From Arthrobacter gandavensis (GTDB lineage: Bacteria; Actinomycetota; Actinomycetes; Actinomycetales; Micrococcaceae): DNA of 64,000 bases. Of this stretch, positions 1 to 13,722 are shown piece after piece. Position numbers and translations under genes: made by a program. The stretch is taken from NCBI RefSeq assembly GCF_009192735.1, contig NZ_VTFU01000001.1, forward strand, positions 930,001 to 994,000, read 5' to 3'. The notes below the pieces were generated by a model that had not been told where the DNA came from, ran no database searches, and was given only the letters and a program-made list of their open reading frames with translations. Positions within the stretch are counted from its first letter, which is position 1; every line of letters starts with the position of its first letter.

Positions 1-1372
<1,372 letters not shown>

Positions 1373-1380
<8 letters not shown>

Positions 1381-4300
1381 CGGTTACCTCCAAGATTCGG
1401 GTCCATGCCTCGGCGCCGTCGGGGTCAAGACCCGCTTCGGCGGCGGAGGCGCGGGCATCCAGCACGGCCGCGTAGTCGCGCGGCAGCACTTTGGTCATGC
1501 GGCGGACAGTGGCATCGAAGTCTTCCAACAGGGAAGCAGCCAGGGCGGACTCAGTCTCCTCGACGTGCCGGATGAGCAGGCCGCGGACAATGTCGGCGTC
1601 CTCGGCATCCAGCGGTTCCAGCCGGAGTTCGCCCTTTTCGATCGAGTCCTTGTTCATGCGTTCGGGCGCCAGGTCCAGCAGATACGCGGTGCCGCCGGAC
1701 ATCCCCGCACCGAAGTTGCGTCCGGTGGGGCCCAGGATCAGGGCCTGCCCGCCGGTCATGTACTCGCACCCGTGGTCGCCGATGCCTTCGGCGACGGCGG
1801 TGGCTCCGGAGTTGCGGACCAGGAATCGTTCGCCCACCTGGCCGCGCAGGAACATTTCGCCGCTGGTGGCGCCGTAGCCAATCACGTTTCCGGCAATGAC
1901 GTTGCGTGCCGCGTCAAAGACGTTGGCGCGGTCCGGACGGACAATGATGCGGCCGCCGGAGAGGCCCTTGCCCACGTAGTCATTGGAGTCTCCGAGCAGG
2001 CGCAGCGTGATGCCGGCCGGCAGGAACGCGCCGAGCGACTGGCCGGCCTGGCCGGTGAGGGTCACGTCGATGGTGTCGGTGGCCAGGGTGTCGACGCCGA
2101 ACGTCTTGGTCACGGTGTGCCCGAGCATGGTGCCGACGGACCGGTCGGTGTTCACCACGTCCAGGGTGATGCGCACCGGGTTCCGGCTGGCCAGCGCGTC
2201 GGCGCTCATCTCGATCAGCTTGTTGTCGAAGTGCGACTCCAGGTCATGGTTCTGCGGCACCATGTTGCGCAGCGGCGCACCGGATTCGGCAACCTCGGAG
2301 CCGCGCAGCACGGGCTCCAGGTCCAGGCCGTCGGCCTTCCAGTGGTCGATGGCCGCTTTGGTGTCCAGCAGCTCCGTGCGGCCGATGGCCTCCTCGAGTG
2401 AGCGGAAGCCCAGCTCGGCGAGGATCTCGCGGACTTCCTCGGCCAGGAACTCGAAGAAGTTCACCACGAATTCAGGCTTGCCGGAGAAGCGTGCGCGCAG
2501 TTCAGGGTTCTGCGTCGCCACGCCCACCGGGCAGGTGTCCAGGTGGCACACGCGCATCATGATGCAGCCGGAGACGACCAGCGGAGCAGTGGCGAAACCG
2601 AACTCCTCGCCGCCGAGCAGCGCGGCAATGACGACGTCGCGCCCGGTCTTGAGCTGTCCGTCCACCTGCACCACCACGCGGTCGCGCAGGCCGTTGATCA
2701 TCAGTGTCTGCTGGGTCTCGGCCAGGCCGAGCTCCCACGGCGCGCCGGCATGCTTGAGCGAGTTCAGCGGCGAGGCGCCGGTGCCGCCGTCGTGCCCGGA
2801 CACGAGGACGACGTCGGCCTTGGCCTTGGTCACGCCCGCCGCCACGGTGCCGATTCCGGCCTCGGACACCAGCTTCACGTGGACCCGGGCGCTCGGGTTG
2901 GAGCGTTTGAGGTCGTAGATCAGCTGGGCGAGGTCCTCGATGGAGTAAATGTCATGGTGCGGAGGCGGGGAAATTAGCCCGACGCCGGGTGTCGAGTGAC
3001 GGGTGCGGGCCACCCACGGGTAGACCTTCTGCGCCATCAGCTGGCCGCCCTCGCCGGGCTTGGCGCCCTGGGCCATCTTGATCTGGATGTCATCGGCGTT
3101 GGTCAGGTACAGGCTGGTGACGCCAAAGCGTCCGGAGGCAACCTGCTTGATCGCTGAGCGGCGCTCGGGATCGAGCAGCCGTTCCACATCCTCGCCGCCC
3201 TCGCCGGTGTTGGACTTGCCGCCCAGCCGGTTCATCGCAATGGCAATGGTTTCGTGCGCCTCCTGGGAGATGGAGCCGTAGCTCATCGCGCCGGTGGAGA
3301 AACGCTTGACGATGCTGGAAACGGGCTCCACTTCATCGATGGGCACCGGAGTGCGGCCGGCGGTGTCGAACTCCAGCAGCCCGCGGAGAGTCATCAGTGA
3401 CTTGGACTGGTCATCCACGCCTGAGGTGTAGGCCTTGAAGATGTCATAGCGGCGTTCGCGGGTGGCGTGCTGAAGCCGGAAGACGGTCTCGGGGTTGAAC
3501 AGGTGCGGCGGGCCCTCCCGGCGCCACTGGTATTCCCCGCCGTTCTCCAGCGGCCGGTGCGGATCCTCGATTTCGTCGTCGGGGTAGGCGCTGGCGTGCC
3601 GGGCCGCGGCTTCGGCGGCTATGACGTCCAGACCGACGCCGCCGAGCTGGGACTGCGTGCCGTGGAAGAACTCGTCCACCAGTTCCTGGCCCAGGCCGAG
3701 GGCCTCGAAGGTCTGCGCTCCGCAGTAGGAGGCCACCGTGGAGATGCCCATCTTGGACATGATTTTCAGGACGCCCTTGCCCAGGCCCTTGATCAGGTTG
3801 GACACGGCCTCCTCGCGGCTGACGCCGGTGATGTCGCCGTTGCGGACCAGTTCCTCGCAGCTTTCCATGGCCAGGTACGGGTTGACCGCGGATGCGCCGT
3901 AGCCCATCAGGACCGCCACGTGGTGGACCTCGCGGACGTCGCCGGCTTCCACCAGCAGCGAGATCTTGGTGCGGTTGGCGCTCTTGAGCAGGTGGTGGTG
4001 CACGGCGGACAGCAGCAGCAGCGACGGGATGGGCGCCCACTGGGCGCTGGAATCACGGTCGGAGAGCACGATGTATTCGATGCCGCGGTTGACCGCGCCG
4101 GAGACCTTTTCGCAGATCTCGGCGATCCGGGCGCGCAGCTCGGATTCCCCGCCCTGGGGCCGGTACAGTCCGCGGACCTTCAGCGCGATCTTCTCGCCGT
4201 CGCTGTTGGTCAGCTTGGCGATCTTGGCCAGCTGGTCATTGGTGATGACCGGGAAGTTCAGTGCGATCTGGTGGTTGCGGACCTGGCCGGTGGCCAGCAG

Positions 4301-5962
4301 GTTGCCCACCGGTCCAATTGACGCGCGCATGGAGGTGACCAGTTCCTCGCGGATGGCGTCCAGCGGCGGGTTGGTGACCTGGGCGAAGGACTGCACGAAG
4401 TAGTCGAACAGCAGCCTCGGGCGCTGGGACAGCACCGCAATGGGGGTGTCCGAGCCCATGGCGCCGAGGGGCTCGGCGCCGGTGCGGGCCATCGGGCCGA
4501 GCAGGATGCGCAGTTCCTCCTGGGTGTAGCCGAAGGTCCGCTGGCGGCGGTTGATCGAGGCCTTGGTGTGCAGGACGTGTTCGCGTTCGGGCAGTTCCTC
4601 CAGGGACACCTGGTTTTCCCGGACCCAATCAGCCCACGGGTTCGCGGCGGCCATCTCTGCCTTGATCTCGGCATCCTCGATCAGGCGGCCGGCATCGGTG
4701 TCCACCAGGAACATCTTGCCGGGGGAAACGCGCCCCTTGCGGACCACCTTGGCCGGATCAATGTCCACCACGCCCACCTCGGAGGCCAGGACCACCAGGC
4801 CGTCCTCCATCACCCAGTAACGGGCCGGACGGAGGCCGTTGCGGTCCAGGACCGCACCCACCTGGGTGCCGTCGGTGAAGGAAACGGCGGCGGGCCCGTC
4901 CCACGGCTCCATGAGCATGGAGTGGTACTGGTAAAAGGCGCGGCGTGCCGGATCCATGGTGGCGTGGTTTTCCCAGGCCTCGGGGATCATCATCATGATC
5001 GCGTGCGTGATCGGCCGGCCGGAGAGCATCAGCAGCTCGGCAACCTCGTCGAAGGACGCCGAGTCGGAGGCACCCGGGGTGCAGATGGGAAACAGCTCTT
5101 CGGGGGTGTCGCCGAGCAGCGGGTTCTTCAGCTGGGACTGCCGGGCCCGCATCCAGTTCCGGTTGCCCTTGACCGTGTTGATTTCACCGTTGTGCGCAAT
5201 GGTGCGGAACGGCTGGGCCAGCGGCCAGGACGGGAAGGTGTTCGTGGAGAACCGCGAGTGGACAATGCCCAGCCGGGTCTTGAACCGGGGGTCGGAGAGG
5301 TCCGGGTAGAACGGCTCCAGCTGGGCGGTGGTGAGCATGCCCTTGTAGACCATGGTCTTGGAGGACAGCGAGGGGAAGTAGACGCCGAACTTATTCTGGG
5401 AACGCTTCCGGACGCGGAAGGCGCGGGCATCCAGGTCGGAGGCATCGCCGTCGGCCGGAGCAAGGAACACCTGGACGAAGTGCGGCATGCAGGCCCGGGA
5501 CATGGCGCCCACCAGGTCTGCGACGATTGGGACCTCACGCCAGCCCAGGACGGTGAGCCCTTCGGATTCGGCGATGGATTCCACGCCGGCGCGGGCGGTG
5601 TCCTGTTCCCGGCCCTCGGTGGGCAGGAACGCGGTGCCCACGGCGTAAGTGCCGGCGGCGGGCAGTTCGAAGGCGGTGACCGCGCGGAAGAATTCGTCGG
5701 GGACCTGGGTCAGCAGCCCGGCGCCGTCGCCGGTTCCTTCGTCGGCGCCCACGGCGCCCCGGTGTTCCAGGTTGCGCAGGGCGGTGAGGGCGGCGTCCAC
5801 GATGTCGTGTCCGGGTTCACCGCGCAGGGTGGCAATAACGGCCAGCCCGCAGGCATCTTTTTCGTTCTCGGCGCGGTACAGCCCGGTGTCCGCCGGAAAT
5901 GCGGCAAAGCGGGTGAACGGCGAGACAGCGGATGCTCCGCCGGGCGGAAACTGATCAGTCAT
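1373..5962 (-). CDS. gltB: glutamate synthase large subunit GltB
   Basis: Large (alpha) subunit of glutamate synthase (glutamine + 2-oxoglutarate to 2 glutamate), 1529 aa, the normal family length. Domain order: N-terminal class-II glutamine amidotransferase whose nucleophile is expected to be Cys38 in KDACGLA (a 37-residue propeptide would be cleaved), central domain, FMN/2-oxoglutarate domain, the 3Fe-4S motif C-x5-C-x4-C ([12 protein letters not shown]), and a C-terminal glycine-rich beta-helix. The frame is open further upstream, but MTDQF is preferred because it gives a usual propeptide and has GAAGGA upstream. Its stop overlaps the gltD start. It is the first gene of a gltBD pair behind a 189-bp gap after lgt. 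Confidence 0.96.
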
Positions 5963-6120
5963 GAGAGGTAAGTCCTTCCCCCTGATTGAGCGGTGGGAGG
6001 GGACAACGCTGGCCCCACGGCGGAAGGTAAAACGTTCCGCGGTGCTTAGTAATTCACCAAAAGGGTGTCCGGGGTTGTTCCTGGAATCCCTCAAGGGGCG
6101 GCCACTGCTACGTGGCGGAA

Positions 6121-6152
6121 GCACCCTCCCGGGAGGTAACCCGGCCGGGTGC
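6121..6152 (-). terminator. possible hairpin at the 3' end of lgt
   Basis: GCACCC (6121-6126) and GGGTGC (6147-6152) form an inverted repeat with an inner CTCCCGGGAG palindrome, directly at the lgt stop codon. No T-run follows, so it may only protect or pause the transcript. The rest of the lgt-gltB gap (down to 5963) holds a second short inverted repeat, GCGGAA/TTCCGC at about 6018-6038. I could not define the gltB promoter with confidence. Confidence 0.35.
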
Positions 6153-7192
6153 TACTTGGCAGTACCCGGTGTCCCGGGCTTGCGAGAATCGGTGTCCTCG
6201 TTTTTTGTCTCTGCGAGATTAGCACGCTGCTGTGACGCGGAAGACTCCGCGACGGAATTCCGCTGTTCTGTTTCGATCTTGTGATCTTCCGGTAACGTGC
6301 CCGTTTCCGCCGCCGGTTCGTGGCCGGGCAGGTAGAGGGACTCATTTCCGCCTTTTCGGGCGCGGAAAGTCAGGAAAATGAACATGGCCACAGAGAACAC
6401 GAGCAGCGCAACACTGGTCCAGACGTTCAGCCGCTGTGTGACGCCGAAGAGGGTAATCATTTCGGCGTCGTCGATGCGCAGGTTCTCGATCCACAGCCGG
6501 CCGAGGGTGTAGTAGGCGGCGTAAAGCCAGAACAGGCGTCCCCCGCGCAGCTTGAACCGTTTATCCAGTGCCAGCAGCAGTATGACGCCGGCGAGGCACC
6601 AGAGCGATTCATACAGGAAGGTGGGATGGAACAGCGTTCCGGGTGCTGTTCCACTGGGGAAGTTGGCGTTGTTGGCGTCGATTTCCAGTCCCCAGGGCCG
6701 GTCAGTGGGGCTGCCGAAAAGTTCCTGGTTGAACCAGTTGCCCCAGCGGCCCACCGCCTGAGCCAGCAGAAGCCCGGGAACGCCGGCGTCGGCGAAGGTG
6801 GAGAGCTTGATGCCCGCGCGCCGGCAGCCGATCCAGGCGCCCACGGCGCCAAGCGCCACGGCGCCCCAGATGCCCAGGCCGCCCCGCCAGATCTGCGGGA
6901 TCAGGGACAGGTCTCCGTTGACGCCGAAGTATGCGTCCGGGGACGAGATCACGTGATAGAGCCGGCCGCCGATGATGCCGAACGGAATGGCCCAGATGGC
7001 AATGTCCCAGACGGCCTCTTCGGGCAGTCCGCGGCGCTTCCACCGCACCGACGTCATCCACAGGGCGAGGATGATGCCGGCCAGGATGCACAGGGCATAG
7101 GTGTGGATGGTCAGGGGGCCCAGCGAGAAGCTGCTGAAGTCCGCGGGCGGGCTGGGAATGCTGGCCGGAGCCGTCACGGACATCAGGTTCAT
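6152..7192 (-). CDS. lgt: prolipoprotein diacylglyceryl transferase Lgt
   Basis: Membrane enzyme that moves a diacylglyceryl group from phosphatidylglycerol to the lipobox cysteine of prelipoproteins. The protein (346 aa) has about seven hydrophobic segments, the GGRLYHV motif, RGGLGIWG, and the family signature GRWGNWFNQELFG near residue 170. A hydrophilic tail of about 60 residues after the last membrane segment is common in actinobacterial homologues. The ATG overlaps the trpA stop (TAATG), pointing to coupled translation at the end of the trp operon; an in-frame ATG three codons later is an alternative start. The trp-lgt link is a known actinobacterial arrangement with no obvious functional reason. 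Confidence 0.96.
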   Translation of the reverse strand: MNLMSVTAPASIPSPPADFSSFSLGPLTIHTYALCILAGIILALWMTSVRWKRRGLPEEAVWDIAIWAIPFGIIGGRLYHVISSPDAYFGVNGDLSLIPQIWRGGLGIWGAVALGAVGAWIGCRRAGIKLSTFADAGVPGLLLAQAVGRWGNWFNQELFGSPTDRPWGLEIDANNANFPSGTAPGTLFHPTFLYESLWCLAGVILLLALDKRFKLRGGRLFWLYAAYYTLGRLWIENLRIDDAEMITLFGVTQRLNVWTSVALLVFSVAMFIFLTFRARKGGNESLYLPGHEPAAETGTLPEDHKIETEQRNSVAESSASQQRANLAETKNEDTDSRKPGTPGTAK

Positions 7193-8025
7193 TAAATGCT
7201 CTTTCGGGTTCCGGTGCTGAGTTCACGGGTGAGTTCGGCGACGGCGGGGACTCCGCCGTCGCGCAGTGCGGCCACCAGCGCCGTGCCAACGATCACGCCG
7301 TCGGCGTACGCGCCGATTTCGCGGACGTGGCCGGAGTTCGAGACACCCAGGCCAACGCAGACGCGCTGGGCACCGGCCGCGCGGGCTGCTGAGACAACAT
7401 CCTTGGCCGCGGTGCTCACCGAAGTGCGGGCGCCGGTAACGCCCATGATGGACACCGCGTAGACAAAGCCGCGGCTGGCCGCGACGGTGCTCTTCATGCG
7501 TTCGGGGGTCGAGGACGGAGCCACCAGGAACACCCGGTCCAGGCCGTACTTATCCGAAGCCTCCATCCATTCCGAGGCTTCATCGGGAATGAGGTCGGGA
7601 GTGATCAGGCCCGCTCCCCCGGCCTCGGCCAGGCGGCGGGAGAATTCCTCCACGCCCATCCGGACCACGGGGTTCCAGTAGGTCATGACCAGCACGGCGG
7701 CGTCGGTGGCGGCGGTAATGCCGGCGACGACGTCAAACACCTCGGACACGCGGAAGCCCTGCGACAGGGCCTGCGTGGTGGCAGCCTGGATGACGTGCCC
7801 GTCCATGACCGGATCGGAATACGGGATGCCGATTTCAATGAGGTCGGCACCGTTCCGCGCGAGTGCGATCCCGGCGTCGATGGTCTCCTGGACGGAGGGG
7901 TACCCGGCGGGCAGGTAGCCAATCAGCGCGGCGCGGCCGTCGGCGGCGGCGCGGTCAATGGCTGCGGCAGCCTTGCTGCGGGAGTTTGTTCCCGCGCCGG
8001 ACGTGTCGTGAACGGCGGTGCTCAC
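7192..8025 (-). CDS. trpA: tryptophan synthase alpha chain TrpA
   Basis: Cleaves indole-3-glycerol phosphate to indole and glyceraldehyde 3-phosphate and works as an alpha2beta2 complex with TrpB. TIM-barrel protein of 277 aa with the active-site block [15 protein letters not shown] (catalytic Glu and Asp) and the phosphate-binding region GVTGAR...GLGVSN near the C-terminus. The start is GTG, overlapping the trpB stop as GTGA with AGAGGGAGA upstream; the open frame extends 21 codons further but that stretch overlaps trpB and is not conserved-looking. Confidence 0.96.
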   Translation of the reverse strand: MSTAVHDTSGAGTNSRSKAAAAIDRAAADGRAALIGYLPAGYPSVQETIDAGIALARNGADLIEIGIPYSDPVMDGHVIQAATTQALSQGFRVSEVFDVVAGITAATDAAVLVMTYWNPVVRMGVEEFSRRLAEAGGAGLITPDLIPDEASEWMEASDKYGLDRVFLVAPSSTPERMKSTVAASRGFVYAVSIMGVTGARTSVSTAAKDVVSAARAAGAQRVCVGLGVSNSGHVREIGAYADGVIVGTALVAALRDGGVPAVAELTRELSTGTRKSI

Positions 8026-9437
8026 AGCTGTTCTCCCTCTTTGGCGATTTCGGCTTCGGCGGACTTGTCGTCCAGCAGGTTGAACCATTCGGCGGCGGTG
8101 GCAACGTCCTTGTCACCGCGGCCGGAGAGGTTCACCAGCACGATCTTGTCCGAGACATCCGCAGTGCCTGCGGCGGCGGCCTCGTCAGCGAGCCGCCGGC
8201 CAACCTTGATGGCTCCGGCGAGGGCGTGTGCGGATTCGATGGCCGGGATGATGCCCTCGGTGCGGCACAGCAGCTGGAAGGCGTCCATGGCTTCGGTGTC
8301 GGTGACGGGTTCGTAGGAGACCCGCCCAATGTCCGAGAGGTAGGAGTGCTCGGGGCCGACGCCCGGGTAGTCCAGGCCGGCGGAGATGGAGTGCGATTCC
8401 ACGGTCTGGCCGTCTTCGTCCTGCATCAGGTAGGACCGGGCGCCGTGCAGCACGCCGGGCCTTCCCAGCGTGATGGTGGCCGCGTGGCGGCCGGTGTCCA
8501 CGCCGTCGCCGCCGGCCTCAAAGCCATAGATCTTGACCTCGGGATCGTCCAGGAAGCCGTGGAAGATGCCAATGGCGTTGGAGCCTCCGCCGATGCAGGC
8601 ACACACGGCGTCGGGCAGCCGGCCGGTCTGTTCCAGCATCTGCGCCCGTGCTTCATCGCCGATGACCTCGTGGAAGAAGCGGACCATGGCCGGGAACGGA
8701 TGTGCTCCGGCGGCGGTGCCGAGCAGGTAGTGGGTGTTGTCCACGTTGGCCACCCAGTCCCGCAGAGCCTCGTTGATGGCGTCCTTCAGGGTCTGGGAGC
8801 CGTGTGTCACGGGAATGACGGTGGCGCCAAGCAGTTCCATCCGGGCAACGTTCAGAGCCTGCCGCCGGCAGTCCTCGGCTCCCATGTAGACCACGCATTC
8901 CAGGCCCAGCAGGGCAGCGGCGGTGGCGCTGGCGACGCCGTGCTGGCCGGCTCCGGTTTCGGCGATGACCCGTGTCTTCCCCATGCGCTTGGCCAGGAGG
9001 GCCTGTCCGAGGACGTTGTTGATCTTGTGCGAACCGGTGTGGTTCAGGTCTTCGCGCTTGAGGAAAATCCGGACTCCGCCGGCATGCTCGGCGAAGCGCT
9101 TGGCCTCGGTCAGCAGGGAGGGACGGCCGGAGTAATTCTTGTTCAGGTCAGCGATCTGGGCGCGGAACTCCGGGTCGGCCTTGGCCTTCTCGAAGGTGTC
9201 TTCCAGCTCATCCAGTGCAGCAATCAGGGATTCGGGCATCCATCGTCCGCCGTACTCGCCAAAGTACGGTCCGGGAGCATGGCGCAGTGAACCGTGGGTA
9301 TTCAGGAACGCGTCGGCCACCTCCTCGGTGACGGCATTCGCCGCGGCACGCTCTGCAGCGTCCGTCGGGGCGGTGGATGCGTCGGTGGACGTGGGTGCAG
9401 CAGCTGCTGCGCCTGTCTGTTCCGGATTCCCGGTCAT
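8022..9437 (-). CDS. trpB: tryptophan synthase beta chain TrpB
   Basis: PLP enzyme that condenses indole with serine to tryptophan. It has the PLP-lysine motif [17 protein letters not shown], and the glycine-rich phosphate-binding loop [10 protein letters not shown]. At 471 aa it is about 50 residues longer than typical TrpB, because of an Ala/Thr-rich N-terminal extension before the conserved [23 protein letters not shown] lies 8-12 nt before the ATG. A later start inside the low-complexity extension cannot be ruled out. It lies 68 bp after trpC and overlaps trpA by 4 nt. Confidence 0.96.
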   Translation of the reverse strand: MTGNPEQTGAAAAAPTSTDASTAPTDAAERAAANAVTEEVADAFLNTHGSLRHAPGPYFGEYGGRWMPESLIAALDELEDTFEKAKADPEFRAQIADLNKNYSGRPSLLTEAKRFAEHAGGVRIFLKREDLNHTGSHKINNVLGQALLAKRMGKTRVIAETGAGQHGVASATAAALLGLECVVYMGAEDCRRQALNVARMELLGATVIPVTHGSQTLKDAINEALRDWVANVDNTHYLLGTAAGAHPFPAMVRFFHEVIGDEARAQMLEQTGRLPDAVCACIGGGSNAIGIFHGFLDDPEVKIYGFEAGGDGVDTGRHAATITLGRPGVLHGARSYLMQDEDGQTVESHSISAGLDYPGVGPEHSYLSDIGRVSYEPVTDTEAMDAFQLLCRTEGIIPAIESAHALAGAIKVGRRLADEAAAAGTADVSDKIVLVNLSGRGDKDVATAAEWFNLLDDKSAEAEIAKEGEQL

Positions 9438-9505
9438 GGGGCTGGTTCCTGTCCTGCTTTGGTCCGGGCGGCGGGCCGCCCGGACAGGGAATTGTTGCGT
9501 TTGTG

Positions 9506-10336
9506 TCAGCCTTTGCCGTGTGCGCGCGCGGCCAGCGCGTCACTGCCGGTCCGCATGAACTCGGCGATGGTCGCTGCGGGGTCGTCGTGGCGCACCAGGG
9601 CTTCACCCACGAGGACGGCGTTGGCGCCTTCCGAAGCGTACTGTTCAACGTCGGCGGCGCCGCGGACACCCGATTCGGCCACCATGACGGCCCCGGCGGG
9701 GATGCTGCCGGCCAGGGATGCGAAGACGGACCGGTCAACGTCCAGGGTTTTCAGGTTGCGCACGTTCACGCCGATGATCTTCGCGCCAACTGCCACGGCG
9801 CGCTCGACTTCTTCGGCGGTGTGCGTTTCCACGAGCGCGTTCATGCCCAGTTCATGGGTGAGCGCCAGGAAGTCTTTCAGCCGGGCGTCGTCCAGGGCTG
9901 CCACGATCAGCAGCACCAGGTCGGCGCCGTGGGCCCGGGCTTCCCAGATCTGGTACTCATCGACGGTGAAGTCCTTGCGCAGCAGCGGGATGTTTACTGC
10001 TTTACGGACGGCATCGAAGTCCGCCAGAGAACCGCCAAAGCGCCGCTGCTCGGTGAGCACGCTGATGACCGCGGCACCGCCCGCCTCGTAGCTGGCGGCC
10101 AAGGCTGCCGGGTCGGTGATGTCGGCGAGGGCACCCTTGGAAGGGCTGCTGCGCTTGACCTCGGCGATGACCTTCAGCTGCGTGCGCGGAGCGTCATTTC
10201 CGCCCAGAGCGGCAAAGGCGTCCAGCGCGGGAGCCGCCGCACGGGCGCGTTCCCGCATCTGGTCCAGCGGAACCGTGCGCCGGCGTGCCTCGAGATCTTC
10301 GGCAACACCGGCGACGATGTCATCCAGAACGCTCAT
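9506..10336 (-). CDS. trpC: indole-3-glycerol phosphate synthase TrpC
   Basis: Ring closure of CdRP to indole-3-glycerol phosphate, 276 aa TIM barrel. Visible family motifs in order: [12 protein letters not shown] (catalytic Lys), LRKDF, LVETHT, GVNVRNL, and AESGV with the phosphate-binding end. Monofunctional, as usual in actinobacteria (no fused TrpF; no trpF or trpD occurs in the window). The ATG directly abuts the TAA of the upstream HGxxPAAW gene (TAAATG), so the two are co-translated. Confidence 0.96.
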   Translation of the reverse strand: MSVLDDIVAGVAEDLEARRRTVPLDQMRERARAAAPALDAFAALGGNDAPRTQLKVIAEVKRSSPSKGALADITDPAALAASYEAGGAAVISVLTEQRRFGGSLADFDAVRKAVNIPLLRKDFTVDEYQIWEARAHGADLVLLIVAALDDARLKDFLALTHELGMNALVETHTAEEVERAVAVGAKIIGVNVRNLKTLDVDRSVFASLAGSIPAGAVMVAESGVRGAADVEQYASEGANAVLVGEALVRHDDPAATIAEFMRTGSDALAARAHGKG

Positions 10337-10630
10337 TTAGTGACCGTTGTTGGAGAGCTTCGAGCCGCCTACGCCGTAGCCGGCCTTCCGCAGGACGTAG
10401 CCAACAATCAGGCCGACGACCATGACGCCCAGGCCCACGACGAACCACAGGGTGCTGGCGGCAATGAAGGCGATGCTGGACACCAGGGCGCCGGCCATCA
10501 TGATCAGCACGCAGGTCCATGCGGCGGGGGTGTTGCCGTGACCGATGGTCTCATCGTGGATGCTGGCGTGACGCTCGGCCTCGTTTTCCGGCTTGGTGTC
10601 GACGTTGTTGGTGGTGGCGTTTGAGCCCAT
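10337..10630 (-). CDS. HGxxPAAW family small membrane protein
   Basis: Protein of 97 aa found between trp genes in many actinobacteria; function unknown. It contains the family motif HGNTPAAW at about residues 31-38, followed by two hydrophobic segments (about 39-60 and 63-82) and a short basic C-terminus. GGAGATTTACC lies before the ATG. The gene abuts trpC without a gap, and a roughly 180-bp gap with 11-bp tandem repeats lies upstream. The conserved neighbourhood is why it has been linked to tryptophan metabolism, but I see no catalytic motif. Confidence 0.85.
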   Translation of the reverse strand: MGSNATTNNVDTKPENEAERHASIHDETIGHGNTPAAWTCVLIMMAGALVSSIAFIAASTLWFVVGLGVMVVGLIVGYVLRKAGYGVGGSKLSNNGH

Positions 10631-10720
10631 GGTAAATCTCCTCTAAACGAATCTGTTTCCATTCTGCCATTGACTGGCGGAAACTCTTTCACATATTGCG
10701 TCCCCGCGTCGGCCGTGCCG

Positions 10721-10786
10721 GTGGATCGGGGGTGGATCTGGGGTGGATCTGGGGTGGATCTGGGGTGGATCGGCGGTGGATCCGAA
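10721..10786. repeat. six tandem 11-bp repeats between trp genes
   Basis: The unit GTGGATCTGGG is repeated six times with exact 11-bp spacing (starts 10721, 10732, 10743, 10754, 10765, 10776); three copies are identical and the outer ones vary in the last four bases. The array lies in the 182-bp gap between the Trp-associated membrane gene and the HGxxPAAW gene. Eleven bp is close to a helical turn, so all copies face the same side of the DNA. Confidence 0.9.
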
Positions 10787-10812
10787 GTCGAACCGGCGGG
10801 GCGGCGCAGGTA

Positions 10813-11502
10813 TCAGCGGTAGTTCGTGGGGTCGTCTCCGCGGGTCAGGCGGTCCCAGCTGTCGATATCATCGATGGGCTCAGGCCCGTTGTCCTCCTCG
10901 GCGGACGCGGCACCGGCTTCCGTGCCCTTGTTCGAGGCACTGGCGGACGGCGTCCCAGCCGTATCGGCGGACGCCGTCGCCGCAGCCGGAGCGGCTGCCG
11001 GGGAGGGAGCGTAACGGCGCGATGACTTCCAGCCGCGGCTCGCAACCGCCAGCCAGACGCCGGTGATGGCGATCAGGATGCCGGACACGAGTGCCGCCCA
11101 TGGCAGCGCCGTGAGCGTGACCACGGTGCCCGTCGCGCCGCTGACACCGATGGCCTGCCCGATGGCGCCGGCCGCGCCCTGCTCCGGATCGGCGATCACG
11201 GTGTAGCTGGCGGCGGCCACGCCGACGCCGGAGATCATCAGGATCACGCTGACAATCCAGCGGGCCACCGGGCCGGCGATGGAGGCTGCCAGGCCTGCCG
11301 TGATGGCGACGACGGCGAAGGCGGTCACCGCGGTGGCGGCGTCGGATCCGGACACGGCCAGGTCCGGGGTTTGGACGGCCGTCCGCGGCAGCTGGACGTT
11401 CAGCCAGGTGCGCGTGGTCGTGGCAAAGGCTGCGATGCCGAAGAGCACCGCTGCCATAATGACGGTTCCCTTGCGCTGCCACCTCTTCATGGGTGTGCTC
11501 AC
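10813..11502 (-). CDS. Trp biosynthesis-associated membrane protein (TIGR02234 type)
   Basis: Protein of 229 aa matching the conserved membrane protein found next to trpE in actinobacteria; biochemical role unknown. Four hydrophobic segments (about residues 12-30, 50-72, 79-99 and 125-148) are followed by an Ala/Ser-rich acidic cytoplasmic tail ending in DRLTRGDDPTNYR. The start is GTG (VSTPMKRW), chosen for AGGAAG 8 nt upstream; an ATG four codons later is possible. It lies 34 bp after trpE in the same direction, within the trp operon. Confidence 0.85.
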   Translation of the reverse strand: MSTPMKRWQRKGTVIMAAVLFGIAAFATTTRTWLNVQLPRTAVQTPDLAVSGSDAATAVTAFAVVAITAGLAASIAGPVARWIVSVILMISGVGVAAASYTVIADPEQGAAGAIGQAIGVSGATGTVVTLTALPWAALVSGILIAITGVWLAVASRGWKSSRRYAPSPAAAPAAATASADTAGTPSASASNKGTEAGAASAEEDNGPEPIDDIDSWDRLTRGDDPTNYR

Positions 11503-11536
11503 TGCGGTACTTCCTGCTCTGGTGGTGGGGCTGTGA

Positions 11537-13117
<1,581 letters not shown>

Positions 13118-13195
13118 GTGTCTGGTTTCTTTCCGGGTCAGCGCGCCGGTACGGGGTGGCGGCGGCGTGTGGGATTCGGCGCTGGGCGGTGCGGT

Positions 13196-13633
13196 CTAGC
13201 TCTGCGGCTCAGTGGCCGACTGCGTTTCGGTGTCTGCCTGCGGCCCGGTGGCGGCCAGGACCGGCAGCTCCCGGCCGTCAAAACAGGTGCGGGTGCCGGT
13301 GTGGCACGCTGCGCCCACCTGGTCCACGCGGACCAGCAGGGCATCGCCGTCGCAGTCCAGTGCCACGGACTTGACCCACTGGACGTGTCCGGAGGTGTCG
13401 CCCTTGCGCCAGTATTCCTGCCGGGAGCGCGACCAGAAGGTCACCCGGCCGGTGGTCAGGGTGCGGTGCAGGGCTTCGTCGTCCATCCAGCCAAGCATCA
13501 GCACGTCACCGGTGTCGTATTGCTGGACGACGGCGGCCACCAGACCGGCGTCGTCGCGCTTCAGGGACGCACTGATCGCGGGGTCCAGGCCGGGTGCCGG
13601 CGGGAATTCGGAGGGAGAAATTATGGAAGACAT
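13196..13633 (-). CDS. hisI: phosphoribosyl-AMP cyclohydrolase HisI
   Basis: Opens the adenine ring of PR-AMP in histidine synthesis (third step). 145 aa with [30 protein letters not shown], the metal site [15 protein letters not shown] and the zinc cysteine in [10 protein letters not shown]. Monofunctional (HisE is separate at 25.1 kb). It heads the trp gene block, so histidine and tryptophan genes share a transcript here. No Shine-Dalgarno is evident and a -10-like hexamer sits 7 nt before the ATG, so the message may be leaderless. Confidence 0.94.
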   Translation of the reverse strand: MSSIISPSEFPPAPGLDPAISASLKRDDAGLVAAVVQQYDTGDVLMLGWMDDEALHRTLTTGRVTFWSRSRQEYWRKGDTSGHVQWVKSVALDCDGDALLVRVDQVGAACHTGTRTCFDGRELPVLAATGPQADTETQSATEPQS

Positions 13634-13640
13634 CGTATCG

Positions 13641-13646
13641 ATTCTA
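13641..13646 (-). promoter_or_regulatory. candidate -10 element of hisI-trp transcript
   Basis: TAGAAT reading on the minus strand, separated from the hisI ATG by 7 nt, so transcription would start at or next to the A of the ATG. No good -35 is visible 17 nt upstream. Sequence pattern only; needs start-site mapping. Confidence 0.45.
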
Positions 13647-13722
13647 GTAGGTCCGGGTGCGGTGTATTCCCTGCGCCTGTCACCCGAGCCAAAAGACAGT
13701 TAACGTGCTAGTTTCAGCAGTG

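Noticed and set aside
4568-5971. Long plus-strand frame of over 450 codons opposite gltB
   Set aside because: It is a shadow of the high-GC gltB codons; gltB has complete domain motifs, and the plus-strand translation is Gly/His/Arg-rich without any family signal.
13118-13195. tryptophan leader peptide/attenuator before trpE
   Set aside because: No short frame with tryptophan codons and no terminator-antiterminator pair could be seen in the 78-bp gap.
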